64,000 bases of DNA from Pectinophora gossypiella (GCF_024362695.1 NC_065417.1:3155001-3219000), one strand, 5' to 3'; counted from the first letter of the stretch, positions 1 through 10,464 are shown. The notes: generated by a model from the sequence alone, not told the origin. Made by a program: numbers and translations.

Positions 1-330
1 GACTCGGACCAACTATGGCAAAAAAATGTTTACTTTTGACGGAGCAAAGCTGTATAATAACCTACCTAAACGCATAAAAAAGGCAGACTCATTCACCACA
101 TTTAAAACCAAACTTGCCCAATATATATCTACAAACAAATATTAATCTTCACTTCAAAACTATTGGTGTTTAGGTGGATGCGGTGAATGTGTCGTTGTTT
201 TCTTAATATTCTACTGTATCTGTGAGGTGTCATAATATTTGACTCACCTACATTTTATTGTTATAACTTTTTTCTCATATAAGTGACATTGTATGTCTTG
301 TGTTGAGAAATAAATATTCTTTAAACCTAT
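1..330 (+). mobile_element. 3' end of a CR1/Jockey-type LINE, cut by the window edge
   Basis: Frame 2 reads the last 47 residues of a reverse-transcriptase ORF up to the stop at 143-145. The pattern 'A-K-L-Y-N-N-L-P ... F-T-T-F-K-T-K-L' is the conserved C-terminal tail of CR1/Jockey-group RTs. A 3' UTR with AATAAA at 309-314 follows. The element continues to the left of the window. Confidence 0.75.
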
Positions 331-352
331 ATATTTTATTTTAGAATCGAAG

Positions 353-771
353 AGGGGTTAAAAGCGCCACATCGAAACAATTCATCTGAAAAAGCAATAT
401 TGTAATTCTAATTGGGTCGTGTACTAGGTTTAAGATAAATTATGAAATTCCGATTAATCAATAAAGACATCTTAAAATAACGAAAAACATTCTTTTTATA
501 TTTAAAGTATTTATGAATTTTAATCAAGAAATAATAAGTCCGACATTTTATCACGTTTTTTTTATGACGTCACAGTGAGCTTTTTCATACAAATTCGATA
601 GTAATTTCGTGTTTTGACGTTTAGTAAAAAGTAACTGATTTGACTAGTTAGAAAGTACCCTATTTGACATTTGCGCATACAAAAGTACCCAAGTGCGCAA
701 TTCAAACAAATGTCAAATAGCACTATTGCTTTTTTAGATGAATTGCTTTGATGTGGCCATTTTAATCCCGC
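353..771. mobile_element. MITE-3 copy split by a RepY insertion
   Basis: Long inverted arms (gggGTTAAAA...ATCGAA.CAATTCATCT...GCAATATTG and the reverse complement ending at about 771) match the compact copies at 35581 and 56770. The left arm breaks at about 402 and the internal TATTTGACATTTGCGCAT resumes at 661. About 258 bp of RepY lie between. Confidence 0.7.
403..660 (+). repeat. RepY interspersed repeat inserted in MITE-3
   Basis: Shares ATGACGTCACAGTG, CATACAAATTC and GTAAAAAGTAACTGAT with copies at 61870, 62962 and (reversed) 56455. It starts near AAATTATGAAATTC and ends near GTACCC. No coding capacity seen. Confidence 0.6.
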
Positions 772-789
772 TGTTCCGACTTACATCGT

Positions 790-985
790 AGAGTCGCAGG
801 TTTGAATCCCGGGTCGGGCTTTAACCTCTCATATGCCGAGATACCAGACACAATAGATTTTACATTGTGTCTGGTCGAGATCCGCGTTCCGGCGTTCGAA
901 AGATTAAACCACTAAATTCGACATTTTAAGTTTGAATTCATATTTGGAACGTAGATAATTGATATCACGTGGTTTCCATGTTTTG
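790..985 (+). repeat. Diverged tRNA-SINE remnant (SINE-E-like)
   Basis: A B-box-like GGTTTGAATCC (809-819) is followed by a body with 'gaattcatatttgga', 'gataattgatatcacgtgg'. The same body occurs after another B box at 55048. Too diverged for precise ends. Confidence 0.45.
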
Positions 986-1034
986 TGTCCATTTAATGGC
1001 AATGGGGTCGCCCCCTATCACGTGTGAAGACTAA

Positions 1035-1105
1035 GTGTTCATACTATACAACACTGCCTAACCCTTCGGAGATACAGACACGATGCTATGTTATGTTACG
1101 CCATC
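1035..1105 (-). repeat. RepG 3'-end fragment
   Basis: Reverse complement of the 'cgcctgtatcccc...taggcagaggtgt' element found at 39105, 40275 and 44655. Confidence 0.4.
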
Positions 1106-1123
1106 ACCATCACTAATCCTCCA

Positions 1124-1350
1124 ACGACCTTCGTGGTCCAGTGGTTGAGCGTTGTGCTCACAATCCGGAGGACCCGGGTTCGAATCTCAGTGGGGACAAA
1201 CCACAAAAATCACTTTGTGATCCTAGTTTGGTTAGGACATTACACTACAGGCTGATCACCTGATTTTCCGAAAGTAAGGTGATTCGTGCTTGCTGGTCCC
1301 AGTTAATACTTACTGATGTAAGTAAGTAGTCGTTACATGAGCCGGGGGCC
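1124..1350 (+). mobile_element. SINE-A (tRNA-derived), 3'-truncated
   Basis: The tRNA-like head has GTGGTCCAGTGG (A box region) and GGTTCGAATCT (B box, one change). The SINE-A body follows, up to the 'gtaagtaagtagtcgttacatgagcc' block, where it is cut. Confidence 0.85.
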
Positions 1351-1369
1351 TGTTGTATTTCCTAATGTT

Positions 1370-1545
1370 TATAGTCCTAAAGTCGATTTTCCGAACATCA
1401 TTTTCCTAATATTTAATTGTACTAATGTTCGATCATCCTAAATATTGATTATCCTACCGTAATACTTGTCCTAATATTCTTTAGTTCTAATATTAATGTC
1501 CCTAAAGTTTGAAATTCCGAATTTTTCATTCCCTATATGATCTAT
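1370..1545 (+). repeat. Degenerate CCTAA-motif tract
   Basis: TCCTAA/CCCTAA recurs roughly every 12-25 bp (for example TAGTCCTAAAG, TTCCTAATATTT, CATCCTAAATATT, TGTCCTAATATTC, TGTCCCTAAAG). The loop of the fold-back at 1803-2067 carries the same motif on the opposite strand (TTAGGA). See findings. Confidence 0.5.
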
Positions 1546-1565
1546 TTGACATATATTTTGGTTAG

Positions 1566-1803
1566 TTGTGACCATCGAGGCCCGAAGGGCCGAGAGGCGG
1601 CGGTGAAGATTTGTTTCGTAACGACAGCAGTCACGGGTGCGAGCGAAGCGAGCACGGAAATTCGCGGCACCCCGACACTGTAGATATAGGTTACGAAGGC
1701 TGTATGGCAGGGGGCGAGCAAAGCGAGCCCCCTGCCATATAGCCGAGTGGGTTAGGTTACTTGTGACCATCGAGGCCCGAAGGGCCGAGAGGCGGCGGTG
1801 AAG
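1566..1803. repeat. GC-rich hairpin island bounded by 43-bp direct repeats
   Basis: Identical 43-bp sequences at 1566-1608 and 1761-1803 (core GGCCCGAAGGGCCGAGAGG) enclose several hairpins. These include GTGC-gagcgaagcgag-GCAC near 1637 and a 13-bp perfect stem TATGGCAGGGGGC / GCCCCCTGCCATA near 1702-1740. It is far more GC-rich than its surroundings. Confidence 0.7.
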
Positions 1804-2067
1804 GTTCTCTATTGTATTCCCTAAAATTTCTTATCCTACTTTTTATTTTCCTTCACATTTTATTTAGGACTATACATTTTAGGAATATAAACGATTGTAA
1901 CTATGGACATTAGGGCTTACCATCATTAGGATGAAAAAAATAGGGCAATGAACACTAGGAGTTAACAAAATTGGACTAGGATCATTAGGACATTCGATAC
2001 TTAGGACTAAAATGTGAAGGAAAATAAAAAGTAGGATAAGAAATTTTAGGGAATACAATAGAGAACC
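1803..2067. repeat. Fold-back element with 60-bp perfect arms
   Basis: Arm 1803-1862 (starting GGTTCTCTATTGTATTCCC) is the exact reverse complement of 2008-2067. The 145-bp loop carries repeated TTAGGA/TTAGGG. No ORF. Confidence 0.85.
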
Positions 2068-2084
2068 ACATGAGCCATGTCAGG

Positions 2085-2235
2085 CTGTGAATAGTACTGA
2101 CAGTTACTGCTGCCTTCTGTCAGATTTCAGGTTACAGTCCCTGTGACTCGCCTCTTCCGTCCTGCATTGCCGTACCGATGGTTCCCATCTCCGCCTCTGC
2201 AACCGTTGAGGTCTTCACCTGTATCCCTGGGCAAG
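2085..2235 (+). repeat. RepW fragment
   Basis: Shares 'ACTGCTGCCTTCTGTCAG', 'CTTCCGTCCTGCATTGCCG' and 'GATGGTTCCCATCTCCG' with 63645-63775. Antisense ORFs over RepW have no independent support. Confidence 0.6.
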
Positions 2236-2824
2236 GGGCTGTTTAGACCACCTAAATGAATTTATTATCTTTGTCCAGCAAATTCCTTATCTTACTTAAT
2301 TCTTCCTCTATCTTCTTTCACTTAAGAGCCACGCTCTTGTTAATGTGGCATCTTTCATCTCTCTCTCTATCCATAGGTAATTCCTTGATTTTTTTTCAAG
2401 TAGGATCGAACTATTTAAACTCACACGCATGCCAAACCGCTATCATTAGCAGAGGAAGTGCCGGAGTTTCCAGAGGCATTCCGTAGCCGATCCAGATCTG
2501 TTGATGCCAATACGCTGCGTACGCGCAGACCGTATCTGTCATCGCGGAGTATCTGCACCATGGATCATGATCGCGCGCTTAGATCCATAGACGTCACGTC
2601 TGGGAGTGTGGCTGTTAAGGTAGCGGAGAGTTGCGCTCAAGCGATTAGCGGGTTATGCTATCCTTTACGTTGGTAGGCCAGATTGGCATTCATAATATAA
2701 GCTTATGATTATATCTCAGTTGGAGTGCAATATCAAAACTTTTTAAAATCCTCCCGAATGGCTTCGGGTTTGTTACGGCTGCCTTGACATCTGTACCTTC
2801 GTCAAGGCACTACATTTTAGGACC

Positions 2825-3050
2825 CCGATAACGACCATGCCGGCGGCCGATATGCCCACTGCTGGTCGATTTATTCTAAATATAATCTTCTCAGACGACG
2901 CTCTGAGCTGAGTTTCGTGCCCAACTGGGCATCCTCAAGCCTGTTGTCTTAAATTTTGCACGCGGTGAGAGCTCTAAGCGCTCCGTATTTGTGTGGCCAA
3001 GTAGTTAATGCCATTTGCGGAAAATCTACAATAAGTCACATCAAAAGAGA
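2825..3050 (-). repeat. RepV copy
   Basis: Reverse of the RepV consensus: GCCAAGTAGTTAATGCCATT and 'aatctacaataagtcac' at the right end, GCCCAACTGGGCA in the middle. Nearly complete except for the GC-rich far end. Confidence 0.7.
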
Positions 3051-3060
3051 AAAAATCTAG

Positions 3061-3206
3061 GTACGGTCACGAGCATTAATATGTATACACTTTGCTACCA
3101 TATCACATTAACTTTTTTGACAAATTGAACTGTAAGTCTCACTAAATGTCAAATGTGTTAGTGCGACAGAGTCCTAGTGGGTACATTATATTGCTCATGA
3201 CTGTAC
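3061..3206 (+). mobile_element. MITE-1, complete copy
   Basis: 146 bp from GTACGGTCACGAGCATTAAT to TGCTCATGACTGTAC. The ends form imperfect inverted repeats (GTACRGTCAYGAGCA). One of nine copies in the window. Confidence 0.8.
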
Positions 3207-3640
3207 CCGATCATTAATAACGTGTGCGTGTCCAATAAACAAATTATACTTTATTTTATTATACTTTATTTATTTGCACTTGTTGCCCCTATATTGCTAT
3301 GTCCTCCTCTAACTTCAAGGCCACACATAAAACGACACTGTGATGATGATCTCATTGCGTTTTTGCACGATTCCACCTGCGCTGCGCCGGCGCATAGCAA
3401 CGAAATGTTCTAAGTAAAGTTAGATTTTAAACGAAATTTAGATTTAATAGTCCATTAAAAGAGTCGAGATTTAATTTAAGAAGCACATTGTTGCCACGTG
3501 AGAATTTGATGTCATCTGTTTTGTTAGATAGTTTTTTTGTTGTTGATTCGAGCTACGTTTTTTAAAGGCGGTTGTAATTTGGTAGGAAAAACTAAATTGA
3601 TGTTTTATTAAAATAAGTCTTACTCAATCTTACATACATA

Positions 3641-3742
3641 AGTTCACATCTATTTCCCGTTGGGGTAAGCAGACACAACGGAATTCCTTCGCTTCCTTCA
3701 CTCACATCAAAGACTTCATGTATGCTCGCCGGTTTAGACCTG
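3641..3742 (-). mobile_element. LINE-K 3'-end remnant
   Basis: Diverged reverse copy: 'ctatttcccgttggggtaagcag' and 'cgccggttta' match the LINE-K end, but the middle is rearranged. Confidence 0.4.
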
Positions 3743-3839
3743 GCTTTTCCTTAAAATACCCTGGATTTGATCGTGGTATGTACGCCTTCCTCTTTCTCAG
3801 TCTATTTCAGACATTTTCGGCCAATTATAAACAATCTGT

Positions 3840-4112
3840 AGGCCTAGCGCGCTATCTGCGCCCCGATACCGACCCCGCCGGCGTGGTCGACGATTTCCCT
3901 CATTCAGCGCTCACCGCTATCGACCCACTAGGGTCGATTAATCCTTTCAAATATTTTTCCTCTCAGACGACGCCCTGAGCCGAGGTTCGCGCCCAACTGG
4001 GCACCCTCAGGCCTGTTGTCTTAAACGTTGTACCGGGTGAGAGCCTTCAGCGCTCCCCATTTGTCCGGCCAAGTAGTTAATGCCATCTGCGGCAAATCTA
4101 CAATAAGTCACA
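3840..4112 (-). repeat. RepV copy, long
   Basis: Contains the whole ordered RepV block in reverse: CCGACCCCGCCGGCGTGGTC, 'ctatcgacccactagggtcg', CGCGCCCAACTGGGC and the end 'gcggcaaatctacaataagtcac'. Confidence 0.75.
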
Positions 4113-4460
4113 GCGCAAAAAACCAAAAATCTTCCAATAACTCCCCCACGTATTTTGAATAGCCGTCTGTTGGAATCATAATAAATGCCAAGCGTTACTC
4201 CGACTTACAATTCAAGGAATTAGTTCCTTACATTCATTTTGTTAGTACCGCACCTTGCATTCCCACGTAACTAACGGTTACCAAAAAAAAGTAGACAATC
4301 CGATCGTGGGTTATCGTTTAATCTCGAGGTTAGTATATCAGTATGCCCCTTTTTGCTTTTAATTTAATTTCTCAGAAGCACTCCTTTTATTTTTAATCTG
4401 TTCATGGATACGCAATGACAAGGCTGTATGAAGTACCATACCTGGCCTAGCACGCTATAC

Positions 4461-4690
4461 AGAATGTTAGTGACATCGTAACGAATACTCAGGGGGATGA
4501 TTTAGACCATGATTCTGAGTTAATATCAAGTGGAATTTTCCGTAGCAAAATTCACGATTTTTTTTAGTATTTTTTTAATTATTTTCAATTCTATACTTTT
4601 GCGATCGAAGATTCCACTTGATATTAACTCAGAATAATGAGCTAAATCAGCCCTCTCAGTATTCGTTACGATGTCACTTACACCCCGTAC
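4461..4690. mobile_element. MITE-2 fold-back, first of an adjacent pair
   Basis: The left arm starts GTTAGTGACATCGTAACGAA and the right arm is its reverse complement, ending TTCGTTACGATGTCACTTAC. Arms are about 90 bp and include TTGATATCAACTCAGAAT-type sequence. The centre is poly-T rich with no ORF. Confidence 0.8.
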
Positions 4691-4716
4691 ATACAGGTAG
4701 CCGTACAAGTACGTAT

Positions 4717-4943
4717 GGGTGTTAGTGACACCGTAACGAATACTGAGGGGGATTATTCAGACCATGATTCTGAGTTGATATTAAGTGGAATTTCCTGTCG
4801 GAAAATTCATGAAAATTTTTGTTTTTTTTTTATTTACTTACCATTCCATACTTTTGCGACGAAAAATTCCACTTGATATCAACTCAGAATCATGGTCTGA
4901 ATCATCCCCCTCAGTATTCGTTACGATGTCACTAACACCCTGT
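4717..4943. mobile_element. MITE-2 fold-back, second of an adjacent pair
   Basis: Same structure as its neighbour 26 bp to the left, with arms from GGGTGTTAGTGAC to GTCACTAACACCC. The two copies differ by many substitutions, so they look like independent insertions or an old duplication rather than a recent tandem. Confidence 0.8.
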
Positions 4944-4957
4944 ATATATTATATATA

Positions 4958-4998
4958 TCGGGTGAGAGCCCTCAGCGCTTCCCATTAGTCCGGTCAAA
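4958..4998 (-). repeat. RepV scrap
   Basis: CGGGTGAGAGCCCTCAGCGC plus 'cccattagtccgg' only. It abuts MITE-2. Confidence 0.5.
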
Positions 4999-5120
4999 CA
5001 CATAGGCCAAAAAATATTACGTATTTTAACAAATATTCTTGACAACGCCGCCATTAGCCACGTACCTAGTTAAGTCTCTTTTGTAACGATTTTCTTTCAT
5101 TTTGTTGCAATAAACTGTAA

Positions 5121-5276
5121 TTAAAACACAATACCGCGTTCTTGCCGCGTTAATCAGGGATACAACTATATCAGGGAGTAACGCGGTAAAAATCCGGTCT
5201 TATGTGCTTTAATTATGATAATAACCGCGTAAACCGCAAACAATATGCAATAAAGTATGTTTGAATTTGAATTTTG
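5121..5276 (+). mobile_element. HP fold-back element with LINE-like tail
   Basis: Inverted arms (ttaaaacacaataccgcg / cggtcttatgtgctttaat) are followed by 'tatgataataaccgcgtaaac', AATAAA and a TTTGAATTTGAATTT tail. The same order occurs at 25931. The tail suggests target-primed insertion. Confidence 0.6.
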
Positions 5277-5639
5277 GACTTAAAAAGCTGTTATTTGGTT
5301 ATTACAACAAACTAGTATAGGCAACCAATCCGTGTGGTGTGGTTTTATTTTACAAAAAAAGTACTATTACAGAAACTTGTTCAATAAAAAATAACGATAA
5401 CATTTCAATCTACAGCACCCAAAGACAATTTAGTTATTCATAATTATATTATATCCGCTTTCTCATAAACAAAAATGTACTCGTTAATTGAAAAACTGCC
5501 TCAATTCTTTGTTTAATCGCTTCCGTGTTCTTTATAAACCTAAATGCACACAGAGACGGTACCGCATGAGATCCGGGAATGAGTTTTGTGATGATGAAGT
5601 ATGTAGGCGCGTTCACATAGAAATATAACTCTCACTAGC

Positions 5640-6100
5640 CAGCTTTTTAATTTTGATGCACACAGTGCCGGAAAGACGGTAAAAGGCGGCCATTTTGTTT
5701 GCGGTTTCATACAAATCCCGCGGGAAACCGGAAGAAGCGGGTCGGGGCGGGATTTTTTTTATTTATTTAATAATTTATTGTACACAGGATAACACAGAAA
5801 CACAATATGACAACATGAGGAGAGACAAAAGGCACAACTTATTTTTAACAGAAATTTCTTCCAAAATTCCAAAATTTGTTGTTACTTTTGAAGAAATATG
5901 AAGAAATTAGAATGTAGATTGGTATAACTTTGTTGATTATATGAATATAAGGAGCGGGAAAATAAAACGGCATCGTTCTTGTTACTCCATTTTATTTCTA
6001 TTATTTTTTTAATTTAAAGATGGCGCTTGTCTATGACAACTTTTTTGATGTGACTTATTATAGATTTGCCAAAAATTAAATTACTTAACTATATACACCG
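5640..6100. repeat. Decayed repeat block with a minus-strand LINE end
   Basis: 'cggtttcatacaaatcccgcg' at 5702 recurs at 6528. Between them, 5750-5830 reads in reverse as an AATAAA-containing LINE 3' end, and 6040-6075 is a RepV end ('gatgtgacttattatagatttgcc'). Confidence 0.4.
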
Positions 6101-6405
6101 AGGAGCTCGGTGGCGCAGCGGTAAACGCGCTCGGTCTGCGATTGTTGAAGTTAAGCGACTTTCGCAAAGGCCGGTCATAGGATGGGTGACCACAGAAAAA
6201 AAAAAGTTTTCATCTCGAGCTCCTCCGTGCTTCGGAAGGCACGTTAAGGCGTTGGTCCCGGCTGCATTAGCAGTCGTTAATAACCACCAATCCGCACTGG
6301 GCCCGCGTGGTGGTTTCAGGCCCGATCTCCCTATCCATCCATAGGGAAGGCCCGTGCCCCAGCAGTGGGGACGTTAATGGGCTGGTGATGATGTGATGAT
6401 GAAAT
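6101..6405 (+). mobile_element. SINE-C, tRNA/5S rRNA chimeric SINE
   Basis: The head has a tRNA-type A box (TGGCGCAGCGG). It continues into 5S-rRNA-like sequence (GAAGTTAAGCGACTTTCGC, then GGATGGGTGACC, the 5S box C). The shared SINE domain CCGTGCTTCGGAAGGCACG follows, then a tail GGCCCGTGCCCCAGCAGTGG with GATGATG at the end. An ORF over it is fortuitous. Confidence 0.85.
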
Positions 6406-6414
6406 TGACTATTT

Positions 6415-6580
6415 GCCCGCACAATTTGCCCGCGCTGAGGGCTCGCAAGCGGTAGGATTTTGTTGGCGGTTTTTTATACAAATCTCGCGGTAAAGTGAGA
6501 GTGAGACGGAGCGAGGGATTGTGTTCTCGGTTTCATACAAATCCCGCGTCGCTCCCATTCCCGGCTCTGTGTGCGACAAG
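6415..6580. repeat. Low-copy repeat with 'catacaaatcccgcg' motif
   Basis: Contains two related blocks, 'ttttatacaaatctcgcggt' (6475) and 'tttcatacaaatcccgcgtc' (6530), matching 5702. Together with 5640-5750 it may be one element split by the SINE-C and LINE insertions. Confidence 0.35.
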
Positions 6581-7139
6581 CATTAACAATTGTACGTCAA
6601 ATAATAATTATTAAGAATGTTAGATTTAGTAATATAGTAATGCTTTCCATACAAGTTGGTATGGACATTCTACTAACGACTCTGGACGGCTTAGTTACGC
6701 CTACGCCGATGTGGTACCATGAACCATGAAACTAAAATCTACTGTGGGGAATCGAGTACGCACGTTATCATGAAGTTTACTATGTTGGCTAATCTATTAC
6801 TTGTGCTGTTATGTTGGCAATACTTTCTACTTGTCATTTAGCTTACTTATGCAATAAATACATTCGCGCATTTTTTCTCCGTAAAAAAGTGTTTCAATTT
6901 CTGAATATCCACCCGAAATATCAAGAATATCAATGTAGGATTTCAAAATGCCATTCCAAAGAGGTCTATGATTAATTTTGTTTTGTCTATGACGATATTC
7001 TAGAATGGTCTATAGTCGTGACTTTTACTTTTTCCAGAACTGGCAAAAGGATTGTATGTACCTACGGTGTAGCTCAATTGGTCAAGTTTTATGTCCATCC
7101 CACATCAATATAAGTACTCTCAACTAGAAACTATCAAGT

Positions 7140-7335
7140 TACCCCGATATCTATTACCTTCATTCAGGGCTTATCGCTATCAGCCCAGGGTCGATTAAGT
7201 CTTTCAAATATTATCGTCGTAGACACCTCAGTGGAAGACGCCAAAACTGGGCAGCCTCATGCCTATTATCTTAAATTTGTACCAAGTGAGAGTCCCCGTT
7301 TATCCAGCCAAGTAGTTAAGACCATCTGACGTCAT
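7140..7335 (-). repeat. RepV copy, diverged
   Basis: 'cagggtcgattaagtctttcaaatatt', 'aaaactgggcagcctcatgcc' and 'ccagccaagtagttaa' match RepV in reverse. Heavily mutated. Confidence 0.6.
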
Positions 7336-7666
7336 AAAACAAACAGTTTCGGCCGGATTTCAGCCGCAATCGAAACTACGCCGATCGGTCGGACACTAAT
7401 TTAAATATTGAATAAGTAAATATAATTTCAGGTGTCTAATAGGAGCTTCATTTGTACAACTGGAATTTGTTGAATTATTCCAATCGAGAATCACGCGACT
7501 TTATGACTTGTGGTACCATAACAGTTTCCCAATACTTAGCAATATTCCTATTCGTAACAAAATATTAATTGGTTCCATACTTTAATTGGTGTTTCGAAAC
7601 CCGGTACCGTTTCCCGTATTTTTTATAATACCGCTTTTTAAAAAGCTTGTTTAGCTTACGGTACCA

Positions 7667-7797
7667 ACGGCCTCCGTGGTCGAGTGGTTGAGCGTTGGAC
7701 TCACGATCCGGAGGCCCCGGGTTCGAATCCCGATGGGGACATATCACAAAAATCACTTTGAGATCCCTAAGTTGGTTAGGACATTACAGGCTGATTT
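7667..7797 (+). mobile_element. SINE-A head fragment
   Basis: CGGCCTCCGTGGTCGAGTGG head, intact B box GGTTCGAATCC, body to 'acattacaggctgatt'. It then breaks into AT-rich sequence. Confidence 0.8.
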
Positions 7798-7983
7798 AAT
7801 AAAATCTATATAAATAAAATACAATCTTTAATAAACAATAAAATAAGATGACTTATATCTAATTAAAATAAAAAAATCTCATTCTCACATCGATGCAATT
7901 TCATCCAAAACTTCGCCAAGGGGTTGGCGAAGTTGTCAGTAAGACTTGTCAAAATAGTATTTTCACTATTTCTTAATTATTTC

Positions 7984-8228
7984 TATCACTTTGTGATCCC
8001 TAGTATGGTTAGGACATTCCAGGCTAATTACCTGATTGTCTGAAAGTGAGATGATCCGTGCTTCGGAAGGCACGTTAAGCCGTTGGTCCCGGTTACTACT
8101 TACATAAGTATATAGTCGTTACATGAGCCATGTCAGGGGCCGTTGGCGGCTTAATAATAACCCTAACACCATGGTTGCTGAGGCTGGTATTCCACCTCAC
8201 AACCCACACGATAAGAAGAAGAAGAAGC
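7984..8228 (+). mobile_element. SINE-A body and 3' end
   Basis: Starts at 'atcactttgtgatccc' and runs through the shared SINE domain to 'caacccacacgat' and an AAG/AGA tail. It overlaps the preceding head fragment by about 45 bp of sequence, so it is a second copy rather than the other half. Confidence 0.8.
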
Positions 8229-8255
8229 TTACGGTACCATTCGTTATGGAATATG

Positions 8256-8600
8256 GTTAACACATACATACATAAACTCGCGCATATATGTAGAGACTGT
8301 GGAATTCCATTTGCTTCGATCCTGACACACTTCTCTTGCTTCCTCCACATTCATCAATCGTTTTATCACACACGCCGGTTCAGAGTACATCGTACTGAAC
8401 CTTTTTTAAGGACATGTCCAATTTTGATCAATCTACGTACTTCTAGGTCTTCCTCTGCCAGCCCTACCGCCAACCTTCGCTTTATATACTGCTTTCGTAA
8501 TCCTATTATCCTTCATCCGCTCTATGTGTCCAAACCTGTTCTCAATCTTAGTCAGTATATCGTCTTTTACACAACATCTCTGTCTTATCACACTGTTAAA
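8256..8600 (-). mobile_element. LINE-K, longest 3' end in the window
   Basis: On the minus strand the conceptual product contains F-G-H-I-E-R-M-K-D-N-R-I-T-K-A-V and G-R-A-G-R-G-R-P-R, the C-terminal signature of a LINE reverse transcriptase ORF. 'VLRKGL...MKRLMNVEEAREV' and a 3' end with an ATGT tail follow. Stops and frameshifts make it dead. The 159-aa plus-strand ORF is its shadow. Confidence 0.75.
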
Positions 8601-8936
8601 TCAATATAAATGTATTTCTGTTTCGTAGTCTGCATATTTACTTGTATTTTAGGTATTGGATTGTTTACTGAAGAGTTAACTTATATACCTACTTTACATA
8701 TTGCACATAAACTAAAAAAAAATGAAAAAATAAAAATAAACATAAGTACGTAACTAAATATATTGAAGTAATGGTGCTTCATTGTGGGTTGAGTGAACTT
8801 TTCTATACCCTTATTTTCTTTTATTTTACACCTCTGCCAACCAATGAAAGAATTTTAATACAGTGTTGTATTAACACAGGGTTAGCTTATACCCCCGAAA
8901 CGCATTTCTTGGATGCTGGTTTTCTCACAACAAATA

Positions 8937-9292
8937 AACTTAAAACATTACCTAGCTCTTCTCCAACCCGCATTAGTGCTGCGTCGTGGAGTATTCTCCA
9001 TAACCCCATCCGGCTGATTAAACTAGTTAAGTCTCTTTTCTATTGATAATAACAAACACTGGAAGAGCGGAGTTTTTCCTGACACAGGCAATTTGTTGCT
9101 TAAAAGGAAACTCCAATAAACTAATGTACGACTGAATTTATAAATATACATTTTTGATTTTTGATTTTGATTTTTAAAATATTTTCTTTTGTTTTGGTGC
9201 AATAGAGTTCGAATTTTGAATCATAATTATTCGAATTTCAATTTTGAATTTGATTGCGGAGAGGCATATGCCCTGCAGTGGGACGTAAGTAC
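8937..9292 (+). mobile_element. SINE-B 3' half, split
   Basis: 'caacccgcattagtgctgcgtcgtggag' (8969) and 'atgccctgcagtgggacg' (9269) are the SINE-B 3' half. About 220 bp of LINE-like sequence with ATTTTTGATTTT tracts separates them. Confidence 0.5.
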
Positions 9293-9299
9293 CTATATA

Positions 9300-10070
9300 A
9301 ACTATTTACGTTAGATATTACCTAACAATTTTCCCTCACCTAGGAAGTGTGATGCGGTCAGTGACGCAATCGAGACATGTCATATCGATTACAGTACCGC
9401 ATACGGTAATAGCAATCCGATTTATCGATATTACTTGATACAACTCGATTCAGCTATAATTTTATCGTGCGATTCCGACTACGACTGCAGTGAAAGTGTT
9501 AGGTTATGTGAATTTTGTGTCTTTTATTCATTTATTATGCATCAACAGCAGTACACACACGAACACACAAAATAAAATACATAAATGAAAAGTACCGATA
9601 TGCCTGGAAATTATAGACGCACAGAACACTGACTTAAAATAATAATTTAAAGTACGAACTAAAGTTAACAAATTCAAAAGAAGAATAATTGAAAATAAAA
9701 TTTAAAAACCATAAATCATGTATAAAACTTTTTTAAATAATATTTAAATGGTGTGAAAAAAGAAAACAAAAACTAAAACTATTGCAAAATAAAACTTGTT
9801 AACTTGAGATACAGTATGCTAGATTGATACGACAACTCAGGTCCGTATATTACCTTGCACGTTTTACCGCGTGAAAGTGAAGACTCCCCACTTGTCCAGT
9901 CAAGTCGTGAAAGCCTAAACCAAAGTTGTCGTTCAGTAATGTTGTGGTGATTATTTTGCAGTTTTACCTGTAACAAAACAGTATGATTAATCACCTATTT
10001 ATTATTATACATGTGGGATAGAATAAAATGGGATATTATTCTTGACTTATTTTATTTATTTATCCTTTTT
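9300..10070. other. Unassigned low-copy AT-rich DNA
   Basis: No recognised element and no ORF with a credible product. A 71-aa minus-strand ORF at 9779-9994 has no recognisable feature. Confidence 0.5.
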
Positions 10071-10071
10071 A

Positions 10072-10248
10072 GTAAAGGAGATAGAAAACGGTGGGCCAAA
10101 ATGTAATAAGTTGGGAATTGGTCTAAAAAAATTGTCATATTTACAGAATTTTAAGTGTGTGACTGATAAGTAACCTATAAATTCACACCGTTTTTATCTC
10201 ATTACATCTTGGCCCAGTAATGTATGAAATCGTTTCAGTCTCCTTTAC
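10072..10248. mobile_element. Small MITE-like element
   Basis: Terminal inverted repeats GTAAAGGAGA / TCTCCTTTAC, with a second inverted block GGGCCAAAATGTAAT / ATTACATCTTGGCCC inside. 177 bp, no ORF. Confidence 0.5.
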
Positions 10249-10375
10249 AATCGAACTTTTCCAACAGTCCACGCATAGACAATATCTTATTTTCAAAAGA
10301 ACTTCCTTCCGTCTCACTTATCAACCATTCTAAATTCAATCAATCAATAATTCTTTAAAACAGAGGACATGTACA

Positions 10376-10445
10376 GGTGGATAAAATAAGCACAATAGGC
10401 GGCCTTATTGCTAAACAGAAATGTCTGCCAGGCAACATTAGGGTG
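10376..10445 (-). mobile_element. LINE-S 3'-end fragment
   Basis: Reverse match to 'aataaggccgcctgttgtgc' at 31900 (here 'gcacaataggcggccttattgc'). Confidence 0.5.
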
Positions 10446-10464
10446 AAAGAAGTTTATGCTTTTG

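Noticed and set aside
1566..1803. Bacterial contamination, suggested by GC-rich 'gcgagcgaagcgagc' motifs
   Set aside because: The block is 240 bp, flanked on both sides by insect-style AT-rich repeats and bounded by its own direct repeats, with no ORF of bacterial type.
8130..8609. 159-aa plus-strand ORF
   Set aside because: It spans the end of a SINE-A and an antisense LINE-K; the LINE reading on the other strand explains it.
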